Assembly (NCBI RefSeq): GCF_039871975.1
Contig: NZ_JBDPLL010000001.1
DNA length: 64,000 nucleotides
DNA from: Trichormus_B sp936914905
GTDB taxonomy: Bacteria; Cyanobacteriota; Cyanobacteriia; Cyanobacteriales; Nostocaceae
Strand: one strand, 5' to 3'
In this document: in pieces, positions 10,185 to 20,121 of the stretch
Numbering within the stretch: the first letter of the stretch is position 1
How the letters are laid out: each line of letters begins with the position of its first letter
Position numbers and translations under genes: made by a program
Notes under the pieces: model-generated
Databases searched by the model: none
What the model was told of the DNA's origin: nothing
The model's input: only the letters and a program-made list of their open reading frames with translations

Positions 10185-11714
10185 CTATTCACTGTCTGTT
10201 AACGGCTTTACTACTTTAGTGATCGCTTGTTGGATAAATACTTTGATAAACTCGTCTCGGCGATTGATCTGAAATTGCTGTTGTACAACTTCTGTCATTC
10301 CCGCATCACCCCAATCTTGGTCATGACGAAAATATTCAATAAAGCTTTTGCCAGCAATGCGGGTTAAATAAGCTGCTGTCACCCCTTGAATAGCTCGACC
10401 AATTATAAAAGTTGCAACATGAAGTTGCAAAGCAGTTGAGAGTAATTCAATTGCACCCTTAACTATGCCTAAGCCAGCAATAGTTTTTCCTAAAGACAGG
10501 GCTAATTCTCGCCCCCGTTCCATATTCAAATCACAACCGTAAACTCTACTAATTTCTACTACCATTTGGGCGTTAACTGCGGCTGTAGCTAGTAAGTCTA
10601 CTACTGGTAAAGGGGTTACAGATACCACGCCTGCCCCGATCCATTGATATCGGTCAACAATTTTATCAGCTTGACGACGACGCTGGGAATCAATTAGTTT
10701 GCGAGCTTCTTCACCTAAACGTAGTGATTGTAAGAGAATATTATCTGCAACTAAATCTTCACCTTCAGCGCGTAATACAGAAGCCATGCGTCGCAACAGG
10801 GGGACAATATCTGCTTCTGCTTGGAAAGTTTCGCCGGTTTCTAATTTTGCAGGTTGGGGATTTGCGGTGATCGCCACTACATCATTACTAGCGATAAATT
10901 CCCGTACCCGTTGACGCAACTTGGATAAAATGGCTTCTTGATCGTCCTCTATATATAGATCAGTTTTGTTGAGAACCAAGAGTGATCGCTTACCAATTTC
11001 CGCTAAACCCTTGAGCGGTTCATATTCAGAACGGCGTAAATCATTATCTACCACAAATAACAATAAATCAGCTTCCGTCGCCAAAGCCCTGGCCAGTTGT
11101 TCCCTTTCTGTTCCTGCTACCCCCGCTTCTAAAATACCTGGTGTATCCGTAATTAAAATTTTCCGTTCCAATCCCTTCAAACGCAAACAATAGGTTTCAC
11201 CCACCTGAGTTGTACCCATTGGTGCATTAACTTCACCCACCATTCGCCCCATAATCGCATTCACCACGGAAGTTTTTCCCGCACTCCCCGTCCCAAACAC
11301 GACTACTTGAATTTCACCCCGTGCTAAATTGGCTTCGATTTCCTTAGTGCGACTGAGTAAAGCTTGACGAGTCACTTCATCTTGAATTTGCGCTACCTGT
11401 TGACGCACAGCTTGGAGAGTAGAAGAAGCCGCATCAGATTTAGCCGCAGGAATTTGTGCGGGAGTAACTCGTCTGCGATTACGGCGCGATTTTGCATCAG
11501 CAGACCTCAGAAGGAAAACATAATAGATAAAAGCCGCAAGCAATCCTCCTAAAAGGAGAATCAACAGTAACAGCAGCAGATTACCTAATAGGGGAGAATA
11601 GGATAACTGCCAGTAAAGCCGAGACAGCGAATCAATTAGCCACAGGGCTAACCCCAGAATGATAATCAGACCGACAATGATTGTAACTATGCGGGACAGA
11701 GGCATGAATAGCAA
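10185..11714 (-). CDS. Membrane-anchored Era-like GTPase with C-terminal DUF697 domain
   Basis: A 509-residue protein. Two membrane helices lie at about 9-28 and 43-68, followed by a basic loop and a coiled coil. The GTPase domain has the P-loop GTGSAGKTS at 141-149, G3 motif DTPGI near 190 and G4 motif NKTD near 250. The C-terminal 180 residues are a hydrophobic DUF697 domain (GAGVVSVTPLPVVDLLATA). Family members with this layout occur in most cyanobacteria, usually as several paralogues, and probably act at membranes; their role is not established. Start could also be the Met at 11705. Intact, normal length, monocistronic. Confidence 0.85.
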   Translation of the reverse strand: MLFMPLSRIVTIIVGLIIILGLALWLIDSLSRLYWQLSYSPLLGNLLLLLLILLLGGLLAAFIYYVFLLRSADAKSRRNRRRVTPAQIPAAKSDAASSTLQAVRQQVAQIQDEVTRQALLSRTKEIEANLARGEIQVVVFGTGSAGKTSVVNAIMGRMVGEVNAPMGTTQVGETYCLRLKGLERKILITDTPGILEAGVAGTEREQLARALATEADLLLFVVDNDLRRSEYEPLKGLAEIGKRSLLVLNKTDLYIEDDQEAILSKLRQRVREFIASNDVVAITANPQPAKLETGETFQAEADIVPLLRRMASVLRAEGEDLVADNILLQSLRLGEEARKLIDSQRRRQADKIVDRYQWIGAGVVSVTPLPVVDLLATAAVNAQMVVEISRVYGCDLNMERGRELALSLGKTIAGLGIVKGAIELLSTALQLHVATFIIGRAIQGVTAAYLTRIAGKSFIEYFRHDQDWGDAGMTEVVQQQFQINRRDEFIKVFIQQAITKVVKPLTDSE

Positions 11715-12179
11715 AAATTAGAATTGTCAGTGGTCAGTGGTCAGTGGTCAGTTGCAAAAGGTAGGAATGAAAAGGGTGTAGGGGCTAGGGTGAGCGCCGT
11801 GGGGGGTTTCCCGACTTGTAGACGCGGTTTGCGCGGCTTCCGGCAGGATGGCGACCAGGGTTCTAGGAAAACCGATAATTAAAATCAGATGATTCTGAAT
11901 CTTAATATCTTTCATCAACTACGTACAGCACCTAAAGTGATCAGTTTTTGATCCGAATCGCCGTAATACCCCACCCCATCCCTTGTAAATTTATGATCTC
12001 TCTATTCCAGTGATCAGGGGCAAAAAAAACCTGATTTTGCTTAACTTAAGATAAGTGTCCGTATTGAATGTTCCCCCAACCCAGTAAACAGTAAACAGTA
12101 AAAATACTGGTAACTGGTAACTGGTAACTGAGGATGACTGGCTGCTGAATTCTTCATCTTTTCTCAAAACGTCTCAAAA
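11715..12179. other. Intergenic region with STRR tracts and dispersed repeat
   Basis: Contains GGTCAGT heptamers at 11726-11752, a GC-rich dispersed element at about 11800-11860 of the type scattered in Nostocales genomes, and GTAAACA and GGTAACT heptamer tracts at 12082-12130. No gene found. Confidence 0.6.
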
Positions 12180-13938
12180 AGAAAAGTTCAACGGTAAGTT
12201 ATACAATTAAGTATAAATCTGAATCAAGTTCATCTAAAAGGCGGCGACAATTTTTCAAGGAACTCAGTATTAGACAAAAAATTGTCACTGGATATACTTT
12301 GTCACTGGGAATTGGGGTTTTGGGGACAACGGGTGGTTTGTTAATAGGCGATCGCTACTTCCCAGGTGCTAGAGACAATATGCTCTTGACTGATCAGGAA
12401 AAAGCTGGGCTGAGTAGTTTACAAGGATTTCTGTTAGAAATTCAAGTTCATCAGCAAGAACTAACACCGATTATAACTCCGCAGCCAAATCTCCACCCCA
12501 TAGATTTGGAGTTTCAGGAGCATCTCCAAGAATTTGAAACTTTGTTTTCCAAGCTAAAAGAATTTAGCCTTCTTGAATCGCAGTATCATTTGCGGGTTTT
12601 ACTCTAGAAACACAACCATGACATCAGTGAATAGATCCAAAAACTCAGGGATTTGAACCATTAAATTTCTCAACTTGGTTCTTAACCAGAAGCATTAGCC
12701 AAATCGCAACAGTTAAGTTAGAATTTTTACTAAAGTCCAACTGCACGAAAGTCTTTTAGATTTTCCCATGATTTAACTGAGTTCACACAAACAATTAATG
12801 CACAACAAAAACAGGTTGATATAGACCAAAATCAGGCAGCAGCACTGTAAGCGCAGATAATTATTGCTAGTATGCTACTTTCAGTAGCCATTGCCACAAT
12901 TGTAGCTGTATACACTAGTAGAATTATTACCCGTCCCATTAATGCAGTCACGGATATACCCCTAAGAGTTACCAAAGAAGCTAATTTTGAATTACAAGCA
13001 CCTGTCACCACAGAAGATAAAATTGGTAATTTAGCCCATGCTTTGAACCAGCTAATTCAACAGGTAAAACGCCTTTTAGAACTGCAAGAAAATGAATCAC
13101 AAATGGAACTGATTTAAAGCGAAAAATGTCGAACTTAGGGGTAATGTTAGCTAGTGTAGCCCATAAAATTAATAATTCTGTTAACTTTCTTTCAGGTAAT
13201 CTAGTCCATGCCAAAACTTATGTTAATGATTTATTAAAATTAATAACAACATATCAAGAAGTTAAAATTAATAACAACATATCAAGAAGCTATTCCTAAT
13301 CCACCACCTCAAGTCCAAGCTTTAGCTAAAGAAATTAATTTATAATTTTTGGAAACCGATCTACCAAAAATACTTAACTCCATGACATTGGGAACTGAAA
13401 GCACACGCGAAATAGTCCGCAGTTTACAAAACTTATCGCACTAGATAAAGGTCAAAACCATTTATTAGATTTACATCCATGTATTCTATGGACAGTAAAT
13501 TTTTAATTTTCAACAATCGTCTCAAAAATAATATTAAAATTATTCACAACTATGAGTAAATTACTAAAACTACCGGTTACATGGCTTTCCTCTATCAAGT
13601 ATTCATGAATTTGCTCAGTAATGCCATTGATGTCTTGGAAGAACAATCTTAGAGACAGACAGAGTTTTTACCAGTAATCACTAATTATTACAGAATGTGC
13701 AAGTGATGATTGGGTGGTAGTGGGAATGGGAGATAATAAACTGGGAATTACTACAGAACATCAAAAGAAAATATTTGAGACTTTTTTCACCACTAAACCA
13801 TGGGGTATTAGTACAGGTTGAGGTTTAGCAATTACTCATCAAATTGTGGTAGAAAAATACAAAGCTAAAATTAGTTGTCATTCTCAGTTGGATCAAGGTA
13901 CAGGATTTGCGATTTATCTACCAATTAACCAGTCTTGA
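12180..13938 (+). pseudogene. Broken sensor histidine kinase
   Basis: Fragments in order: N-terminal membrane helix (YTLSLGIGVLGTTGGLLIG, about 12293), a sensor region, a second helix (MLLSVAIATIVAVYTSRII, 12872) followed by a HAMP domain (ITRPINAVTDIPLRV), a degenerate HisKA region (MLASVAHKINNSVNFLSGN, expected SVAHEINNP), then a catalytic domain ending in FETFFTTK and an eroded GTGLGLAI box that carries a stop (STG*GLAI). At least ten stops or shifts are present, and a 28-bp tandem duplication (13234-13289) lies in the dimerisation part. It resembles the class with NarX-like input and HxxN-type His box found next to Ser/Thr kinases in Nostoc. An intact sensor kinase of related layout is at 46516-48240. 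Confidence 0.8.
13234..13289. repeat. 28-bp exact tandem duplication
   Basis: The 28-base unit beginning TTAAAATTAATAACAACATA is present at 13234-13261 and again at 13262-13289, inside the broken histidine kinase. 28 is not a multiple of three, so it shifts the frame. Confidence 0.96.
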
Positions 13939-14024
13939 TGCAAATTTTAAATTTGATATTTTGTATGAGTAATGAAAAATGTTTATCTATCTACTAAAAT
14001 TAAAAAAAATGGAGAATAAGCTTA

Positions 14025-14504
14025 ATGGGACTTTTTGATCAAATTCTTGGTGCTGTTGGTAATTCTAACCAACAAGGTGGTTTAGGTCAACTGTTAAGTA
14101 TTGCCAATACAATCCAGCAGATAAGTAATAGCACTGTTACAGATAATTCAACTATTCAATCAGTTTTGTCAGTAGTTAGTAAACAGGTACATTCATCTTT
14201 GCAAGAAAAGCAAGTCAGCGAGGGAACAGAAGCGGTAGAAAACCTGGTAAATCAATTTGCAGGAAATTCTCCCGATTCTCAAGCTGTTAGTTCCCTATTG
14301 TCCCCAGATGTCCAACAACAAGTAGCAGAGAAAGCAGCGCAACGTACTGGCTTAGATGCGGGAAGAATTCAACAATTATTACCTACTTTAGTACCTTTAG
14401 TTCTGAGTTTCTTGCAATCCGGTGGAAATCAGATGCTGAATAAATTCCTTGATGCTGATGGCAATGGAGATGTTGATATTGCTGATGCTATATGGAGATG
14501 TTGA
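14025..14504 (+). CDS. DUF937-like small protein with EF-hand-like tail, C-terminus frameshifted
   Basis: A 159-residue soluble protein. It starts MGLFDQILGAVGN, typical of YidB/DUF937-like cyanobacterial proteins, has Gly/Gln-rich N-terminal and helical middle regions, and ends with a calcium-loop-like DADGNGDVDIADA. A ribosome site (GGAG) lies 10 bases before the ATG. A 28-bp tandem duplication (14464-14519) shifts the frame so that the protein now ends IWRC. With one copy removed, the frame continues DAIKLASRFLGR and stops at 14548-14550. Only the last nine or so residues are lost, so the product may still work. Function in this family is not known. Confidence 0.7.
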   Translation: MGLFDQILGAVGNSNQQGGLGQLLSIANTIQQISNSTVTDNSTIQSVLSVVSKQVHSSLQEKQVSEGTEAVENLVNQFAGNSPDSQAVSSLLSPDVQQQVAEKAAQRTGLDAGRIQQLLPTLVPLVLSFLQSGGNQMLNKFLDADGNGDVDIADAIWRC

Positions 14505-14519
14505 TATTGCTGATGCTAT
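14464..14519. repeat. 28-bp exact tandem duplication replacing a protein C-terminus
   Basis: The 28-base unit beginning ATGGAGATGTTGATATTGCT occurs at 14464-14491 and 14492-14519. It shifts the end of the DUF937-like gene. Confidence 0.97.
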
Positions 14520-14550
14520 TAAGTTAGCTAGTCGGTTTTTAGGCAGGTAA

Positions 14551-14920
14551 GAAATCAGTTATCAGTTATTAGTTATGGTTCTTGCGTCTCTTTTATGGAG
14601 ACTTAATACTAAGTAAGAAGGCACAAAAAACTGTAGACGCGCAGCGGCTTCTCGGAAAGTAGTATGTTATGTAACTATAAGTAAAAATGCCCAAAACCTC
14701 TTCCCTATTGCCTTTTACCCTTCGGGTTATCCAGTGGCACCCTGCGGGAAGGCGAAGCGCCTACATGGGGAAACCACGCCACTTGCTTTATGCCGGGAAA
14801 CGCGTCCACTGCAGTTGCTCCCCAAGACTGCGCTGGTTTACCTCTTGCCTATTGCCTTGTCATAACGATAATTTTTAACACCCACCTACTTAAAGTGCCT
14901 TTCACAATTTAGAATCCAAA
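14551..14920. other. Intergenic region with dispersed GC-rich repeat
   Basis: The 14630-14850 part is locally GC-rich (GTAGACGCGCAGCGGCTTCTC, CCCTTCGGGTTATCCAGTGG and similar), matching the style of dispersed repeats in Nostocales rather than neighbouring AT-rich DNA. No supported gene; a short open frame at 14687-14878 is probably chance. Confidence 0.5.
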
Positions 14921-15982
14921 ATGGTATTACCCGTAAACCCTCTTACCACTACCCCGACACAAACGCAAAATCGCAAAGCAGATCATATCCGTATCTGTCT
15001 AGAGGAAGATGTACAATGTCAGCAAGTCAGCACGGGATTAGAACGTTATCGTTTTACTCATTGTTGTTTACCGGAATGCGATCGCAACGATATTGATATC
15101 AGCACGAATTTTTTAGGGAAACATCTCAATGCACCTTTGTTAATTTCCTCCATGACCGGGGGAACAGAACACGCAGGAATCATTAACCGTCGTTTGGCAG
15201 AAGTCGCCCAACAATATAAACTAGCGATGGGTGTAGGTTCTCAGCGTGTGGCATTGGAAAAACCCCAAGTTGCTGATACCTTCGCTATTCGCAAGTATGC
15301 CCCTAGTGTGCTGCTGTTTGCTAACTTGGGTGCAGTACAACTTAATTATCAATGTGGGGTTGATGAATGTCTGCGAATTATTGATATTTTAGAAGCTGAT
15401 GCTTTGATTTTACACATTAACCCGCTACAAGAATTCATTCAACCCAGAGGTGATACAAATTTCTGGGGATTATTTGATAAAATAGCCAATTTATGCAGTA
15501 AATTACCAGTACCTGTAATTGCGAAAGAAGTGGGTAACGGCATTTCTGCGACAATGGCAGCAAAACTCATATCTGTGGGAATACATGCCATTGATGTAGC
15601 TGGTGCTGGTGGTACATCTTGGGCATTAGTGGAAAGCGAACGAGCAGAAACTCCTTTACAGCGGCGCTTAGGTAAGACTTTTGCAGATTGGGGTATACCG
15701 ACAGCAAAATGTATTACTAGTATTCGCGCTCAGTTTTCGGAAATACCTTTAATTGCTTCTGGTGGGTTACGTCATGGATTAGATGTAGCCAAAGCGATCG
15801 CACTCGGTGCAGATCTTGCTGGTTTGGCCATACCCTTCCTACAAGCCGCAGATGTATCAGAATCCGCACTGCAAGAGTTGACAGAGGTATTAATTGCAGA
15901 AATTACCACCGTATTATTCTGTACTGGCAACAGAACTTTGTATCAGTTACAGCACTCTAACAGCTTGCAAAGTATACAATAA
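14921..15982 (+). CDS. fni: Type 2 isopentenyl-diphosphate delta-isomerase
   Basis: A 353-residue FMN- and NADPH-dependent isomerase that interconverts isopentenyl and dimethylallyl diphosphate, feeding carotenoid, phytol and quinone synthesis. Seen: N-terminal RKADHIRICLEEDV with the conserved R-K-x-x-H, the flavin-binding SSMTGGTEHA (about 76-85), MGVGSQR (about 104), LHINPLQE substrate region with conserved Gln, VIAKEVGNG, DVAGAGGTSW and a C-terminal SGGLRHGLDVAKAIALGAD phosphate-binding segment of the TIM barrel. Length is normal. Cyanobacteria generally use the type 2 enzyme since they make both isomers through the MEP pathway. Intact and monocistronic. Confidence 0.96.
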   Translation: MVLPVNPLTTTPTQTQNRKADHIRICLEEDVQCQQVSTGLERYRFTHCCLPECDRNDIDISTNFLGKHLNAPLLISSMTGGTEHAGIINRRLAEVAQQYKLAMGVGSQRVALEKPQVADTFAIRKYAPSVLLFANLGAVQLNYQCGVDECLRIIDILEADALILHINPLQEFIQPRGDTNFWGLFDKIANLCSKLPVPVIAKEVGNGISATMAAKLISVGIHAIDVAGAGGTSWALVESERAETPLQRRLGKTFADWGIPTAKCITSIRAQFSEIPLIASGGLRHGLDVAKAIALGADLAGLAIPFLQAADVSESALQELTEVLIAEITTVLFCTGNRTLYQLQHSNSLQSIQ

Positions 15983-16023
15983 AGTAAACAGGTTATGAGT
16001 TATTAGTCATTGGTTTTTCTTAC

Positions 16024-16137
16024 TAATAAGTAATAACTAATAACTAATAACTCATAACTAATAACTCATAACTCATAACTAATAACTCATAACTCATAAC
16101 TAATAACTCATAACTCATAACTCATAACTCATAACTA
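16024..16137. repeat. STRR tract of ACTAATA / ACTCATA heptamers
   Basis: About 16 head-to-tail heptamers, alternating ACTAATA and ACTCATA, fill the gap between fni and sppA. The tract runs into the sppA ATG, so it forms the whole leader of that gene. Confidence 0.95.
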
Positions 16138-17973
16138 ATGACTAACTTTCTTAAACAAACTTTTGCTAGTGTAATTGGTAGCCTACTAGGACTGACTATT
16201 TTCTCTGGTATCGGCACTCTGGGCTTATTTTTCTTAATTGTGATTGCTGCCACTACTAAAGATACAGGGCCACAAGTTAAAGATAAATCCATGTTGGTTT
16301 TTGACTTGTCAATGAAAATTACCGACAGTCAACCCAGTTCCAGCAACTTTCTGCAAAAAACCCTAACAGGAGTAAATGAAGATCCAATTACACTCCGCAA
16401 AGTTATAGAAACTCTAGAAAAAGCACAACGCGATCCGCGCATTGTTGGTATTTATATAGATGCTACTAAATCAGGTGCAGCAAGTAGACTGGGTTATGCT
16501 TCCCTGAAAGAAATTCGTCAAGCTTTAGATAAATTCCGTGCATCTGGTAAAAAGATTATCGCCTACAGCACAGACTGGAATGAAAGAGAATATTATCTGA
16601 GTTCAGTAGCTAATAATATCGTGCTCAATCCCGTAGGACTGATGGAAATCAACGGTTTGACTTCACAACCGATGTTTTTAGCGGGAGCATTGCAGAAATA
16701 TGGTGTTGGTGTTCAAGTTGTGCGAGTAGGGAAATTTAAGGGAGCAGTAGAACCGTTTATACTTGATAAATTAAGTCCCGAAAATCGGCAACAAACCCAG
16801 AAATTATTAGATGATGTGTGGGGAGAGTGGCGGACATCTGTAGGAAAAAGCCGGAAAATTCAACCACAAAAATTGCAGGCGATAGCAGATAGTCAACCTA
16901 TTTTAGAAGCTAACACCTCTAAAACCAAGGGTTTAGTAGATCAAGTAGCCTACCAGGATCAAGTAGTCGCTGACCTAAAAAAATTAACTGCTAGTGATAA
17001 AGATGATAAAAGCTTCCAGCAAATTCATCTTAGCGACTACGCCGAAGTTCCCGGAAAATCAATGGGTGTAGAACGCAACTCAGAAAATAAAATTGCGGTT
17101 GTCTATGCAGAAGGAGAAATAGTTGACGGTAAAGGAGAAGACGGAGAAATAGGAGGCGATCGCTTTGCCAAAATCTTCAACAAAATTCGTCAAGATCAAG
17201 ATGTTAAATCTGTGGTGTTAAGAATTAACAGTCCAGGTGGTAGCGCCACAGCTTCCGAAATCATTCAGCGAGAAATAAAACTAACTCGACAAGCCAAACC
17301 AGTCATCGTTTCCATGGGTGATGTAGCTGCATCTGGTGGTTATTGGATCGCCAGTGATTCCAACCGCATTTTTGCCGAACCCAACACAATTACAGGTTCT
17401 ATCGGCGTATTTGGCGTATTATTTAACGGTCAAAAATTAGCCAAAAACAACGGCATCAGTTGGGATACAGTTAAAACTGCCCAATATGCAGATAATCAAA
17501 CAGTTTCCCGTCCAAAATCACCCCAAGAATTAGCACTTTATCAACGCAGTGTTAACCGTATTTACAATATGTTTATTAATAAAGTTGCCCAAGGACGGAA
17601 ACTACCACAACAAAAAGTAGCCGAAATTGCCCAAGGTCGAGTTTGGTCAGGTGTAGCAGCTAAAGAAATCGGTTTAGTTGATGAAATTGGTGGTTTGAAT
17701 GTTGCCATTGAATATGCTGCTAAACAAGCCAAATTAGGCAACGATTGGGAAGTGGAAGAATATCCGAGAATTACTAGCTTAGAAGAACGTTTATTTGGCA
17801 AGAAACTACAAGAAGCCCAAGGAATATTAGGAATTGAAAAAACTCAACTCAAACCAAATAACCTGCTTTTAGCAGAAGTTGAGAAATTACAACAGGAAAT
17901 TTCTCTTTTAAACAAAATGAACGATCCTCAAGGAATTTATGCTCGTTTACCGTTTAACTTGAAAATTGACTAG
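16138..17973 (+). CDS. sppA: Signal peptide peptidase SppA, long (67K-type) form
   Basis: A 611-residue membrane serine protease. An N-terminal membrane helix (about 12-36) is followed by two tandem peptidase S49 domains, as in E. coli SppA. The likely Lys base is in VGKFKGAVEP (about residue 201) and the Ser nucleophile in GDVAASGGYW (about residue 399); ITGSIGVFG and NSPGGSATASE are the supporting motifs. The family degrades cleaved signal peptides and, in cyanobacteria, is linked to light acclimation and antenna turnover. No Shine-Dalgarno is visible because the leader is entirely heptamer repeat; an in-frame ATG is made by the last repeat edge. Length is normal and no lesion is seen. Confidence 0.94.
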   Translation: MTNFLKQTFASVIGSLLGLTIFSGIGTLGLFFLIVIAATTKDTGPQVKDKSMLVFDLSMKITDSQPSSSNFLQKTLTGVNEDPITLRKVIETLEKAQRDPRIVGIYIDATKSGAASRLGYASLKEIRQALDKFRASGKKIIAYSTDWNEREYYLSSVANNIVLNPVGLMEINGLTSQPMFLAGALQKYGVGVQVVRVGKFKGAVEPFILDKLSPENRQQTQKLLDDVWGEWRTSVGKSRKIQPQKLQAIADSQPILEANTSKTKGLVDQVAYQDQVVADLKKLTASDKDDKSFQQIHLSDYAEVPGKSMGVERNSENKIAVVYAEGEIVDGKGEDGEIGGDRFAKIFNKIRQDQDVKSVVLRINSPGGSATASEIIQREIKLTRQAKPVIVSMGDVAASGGYWIASDSNRIFAEPNTITGSIGVFGVLFNGQKLAKNNGISWDTVKTAQYADNQTVSRPKSPQELALYQRSVNRIYNMFINKVAQGRKLPQQKVAEIAQGRVWSGVAAKEIGLVDEIGGLNVAIEYAAKQAKLGNDWEVEEYPRITSLEERLFGKKLQEAQGILGIEKTQLKPNNLLLAEVEKLQQEISLLNKMNDPQGIYARLPFNLKID

Positions 17974-18144
17974 GAGACTAACAGTAAGTAGTCAGAATCA
18001 GAATGATCAAGATTCAAGAATGAACAGAATGAAGAAATACATGATTACTCATTAAATCCTACAAATCCTGAATCTGACCAATAATCCAACGGCGAGCAAG
18101 GCCCTGGCTTTACACATAGGGGTTAGCCGTTTCCGAAATGTAAT
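17974..18144. other. Gap between sppA and IS66-type copy 1
   Basis: Contains ACGGC...GCCGT, a loose inverted pair at about 18090-18130 around CCCTGGCTTTACACATAGGGG. It could serve as a stem at the sppA 3' end; no T-run follows. Confidence 0.35.
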
Positions 18145-19637
18145 GTAAGGATTCAGCTCGAAGCTAGAGGGATTAAAGAAGGTGTCTGCAAAGCAGAGTT
18201 AACCATCCCTTTGATAGGTTGGTCAAAAAACTCAATTAGAGACAGTGCTTGAGGGTGATAAGGTTGTATAACCGTCAATAAATTGGCAGTATGTTGGAAT
18301 CGCTCCATAGAAACAGAACTACCACAGACTTTTCCTTTTGTCAGTGGTAAAGGTAACGTTAGTTCAGCTAAATAATTATCAAGGTCTATTGGGTAAGGAA
18401 GGTAAAAGTTTACCAGGTTTCCCTCCGGCTTTATCAATGAATGAATGAATGGAAGATTCAACGTTTGGTTGAAACTAGGATGCCCAAGTCAAGAATTCAT
18501 CAAGGTTTTGGGTTTGTTGGAATAAAGCATAGTTTTTAAAACCTTCATCTATCAGGTCGATGAATTGTGTGCCAATTGCTTGGTGATTTAAGCCAGGAAT
18601 CTTGATTAGTTTCTTGAAGTGACGGAGTAGATGTGCCTGACATTTGTGTTGAGCCTTGAGCGGATCACCGTAGAACTGAGTACACCAGAGTAACTATAAC
18701 CCACAATAGATTCTAATTCAGCAGGAGAAGGAGTATCAGGACCATGAAATCAAGGGAAATCAGTATTGGCAAAATCCATAACCATAACCATTCTTTCACC
18801 CCTTTGACTACTCAGGGTGTTTCATCCGCAAGGATATTAGGCTGGGTTCGTTTTATCCATTGTTTGAGGCTATCAATTTGAGCCACTGTAGCATCTATTC
18901 CTTCATTCCTAGCTACTAATGTTCCCACTCCAATTTCTATTGACCCAGTTCCCACAAAAGTTCTTGTTGTTTTTCATAGGCTAAATGCCCGTAGTTATTG
19001 AGCCATCCCAAAAAGGCTTGTAGTCTAATTTCTATATCTTGTCCCAGTACTATCTCTGGTGACCAGTCTGCCCTTTGTGTTTCCCCACACACACTACAAA
19101 TGTACCTATATCTTTAGATATTCTACTATTTCGATTGGCCTGTCTACCAACTCCCCTACTTGTTGTGTTTCCATTTTTATTGGTTCGCCAAACAATTCCC
19201 CCTGACCACACCATCCACACACTTGTGGTCCCAAGATCTCAAATCTATCTACTCCACCAAACCCCTTTCTCATTTTTCCCCTATGTCCTGCTTGTCTTCC
19301 TGGTTTCCGTTTTGGTGTCTGGTTTTCTTCTAGTTTCTCTTGTTGTTTGTTCTCGGTTTTTTTAAGGATGTCTCCCGACGGTGCTTTCTATAATCTGATG
19401 CTATCTAAATCTCTACTGACTTTGAGTTTCTCTATTTCTTCTTCCAGTTCTACTACTCTGTTTGTTAGCTTCTCTATACTTTTCCCCTCCTCAATAATCA
19501 TTTCTACCACTTGCTCTGTTGCCAACTGCTTCAATATCTCTGTGTCTAGTTTTCGTGGTAGGTTTTTTTCCATAACTGCTTGCTATATTTTGCCTCACCT
19601 ATCACACTTGTCAATACCCCACCACCTCAATCCTTAC
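18145..19637 (-). mobile_element. Decayed IS66-type insertion sequence, copy 1
   Basis: About 1.49 kb bounded by short inverted ends: GTAAGGATTCAG at 18145 and, reading inward from 19637 on the other strand, GTAAGGATTGAG. The transposase reads on the minus strand from about 19573. It has an N-terminal coiled coil (IEKLTNRVVELEEEIEKLK), a basic Pro/Gly-rich segment, then a zinc-finger-like region ending QVCGWCGQGELFG, then a DDE-type domain with LADET and a C-terminal part ending near 18153. This is the order of IS66 TnpC; the small size suggests the single-gene type. Multiple stops make it inactive. A second copy lies at 23679-25133 in the opposite orientation. Confidence 0.8.
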
Positions 19638-20002
19638 ACATTTCGTAATATCTCTAGCTAGTAATGAAATGTATCCTTTGCTTACGTTTTGGATATACCG
19701 AAATGCAAACCTAAAACCTGAAATGTTGGTATTTTCCTCAAATAGAACAAGTACAGACATATCTCTTCTTTTATCTCTAGTTTCGGTTTTGGCCCTCCTC
19801 CTTTCTGATTTATAGGTATCTTTTTACTTTCTATCTCAGTTTGAAGTTTTTCATGCTGCATTTCAGCTTGGGCTAACAAGTCTTGAGACTGATGGTTAGT
19901 TATTCCCTGTATTTGTTTTTTACGATGTGGATATTCAAGAATATAATTAAGTGTTAAGTGGATTTTTCCTTTTGGTAGACGGTTAAAATTCCCTTCTACC
20001 AT
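19638..20002 (-). pseudogene. N-terminal fragment of IS5-like transposase (HTH_Tnp_4 type)
   Basis: The 106-residue frame from 20002 ends KPKLEIKEEICLYLFYL and FQVLGLHFGISKT, a helix-turn-helix segment typical of the N-terminal domain of IS5/IS1031-type DDE transposases in cyanobacteria. After the stop near 19682 the same frame continues AKDTFHY, a second stop and LEILRN, matching the family, and is then cut at the edge of IS66 copy 1. No DDE domain is found on the far side of that copy. It is a truncated remnant, probably hit by the IS66 insertion. Confidence 0.6.
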
Positions 20003-20050
20003 TTTTTGACACCAAGTTAATTTTCCTGACAGGTCTATTTAGAAATATTA

Positions 20051-20087
20051 AAATCTATAATAGGGTTAATAACCCTATTATAGATTT
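20051..20087. repeat. Perfect 37-bp palindrome (18-bp arms)
   Basis: AAATCTATAATAGGGTTA, one A, then the exact reverse complement TAACCCTATTATAGATTT. It lies upstream of both the IS5-like fragment and the pentapeptide remnant, so it may be an end of the former element or a bidirectional control site. Confidence 0.95.
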
Positions 20088-20121
20088 ATATTGGATCAAT
20101 CTCTTTTAGAGATTAGTAAAT

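Noticed and set aside
12640..12670. tRNA-like GGATTTGAACC
   Set aside because: Isolated T-loop-like string without acceptor or anticodon arms, inside the histidine kinase remnant.
16024..16137. CRISPR-like direct repeats
   Set aside because: Units are 7 bp with no spacers; it is an STRR tract. No cas genes in the window.
18075..18135. Second IS605-type end (AACGGCGAGCAAGGC)
   Set aside because: Only ACGGCGAG is shared with the end at 34100; the stem-loop and GTCAA end are missing.
18145..19637. 8-bp target duplication around IS66 copy 1
   Set aside because: Flanks (CGAAATGT left, ACATTTCG right) are inverted, not direct, repeats; no clean target duplication could be defined for either copy.
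19347..19661. Frames on the plus strand in IS66 copy 1 (also 19075-19365)
   Set aside because: Antisense to the transposase; Phe/Leu/Ser-rich shadows.
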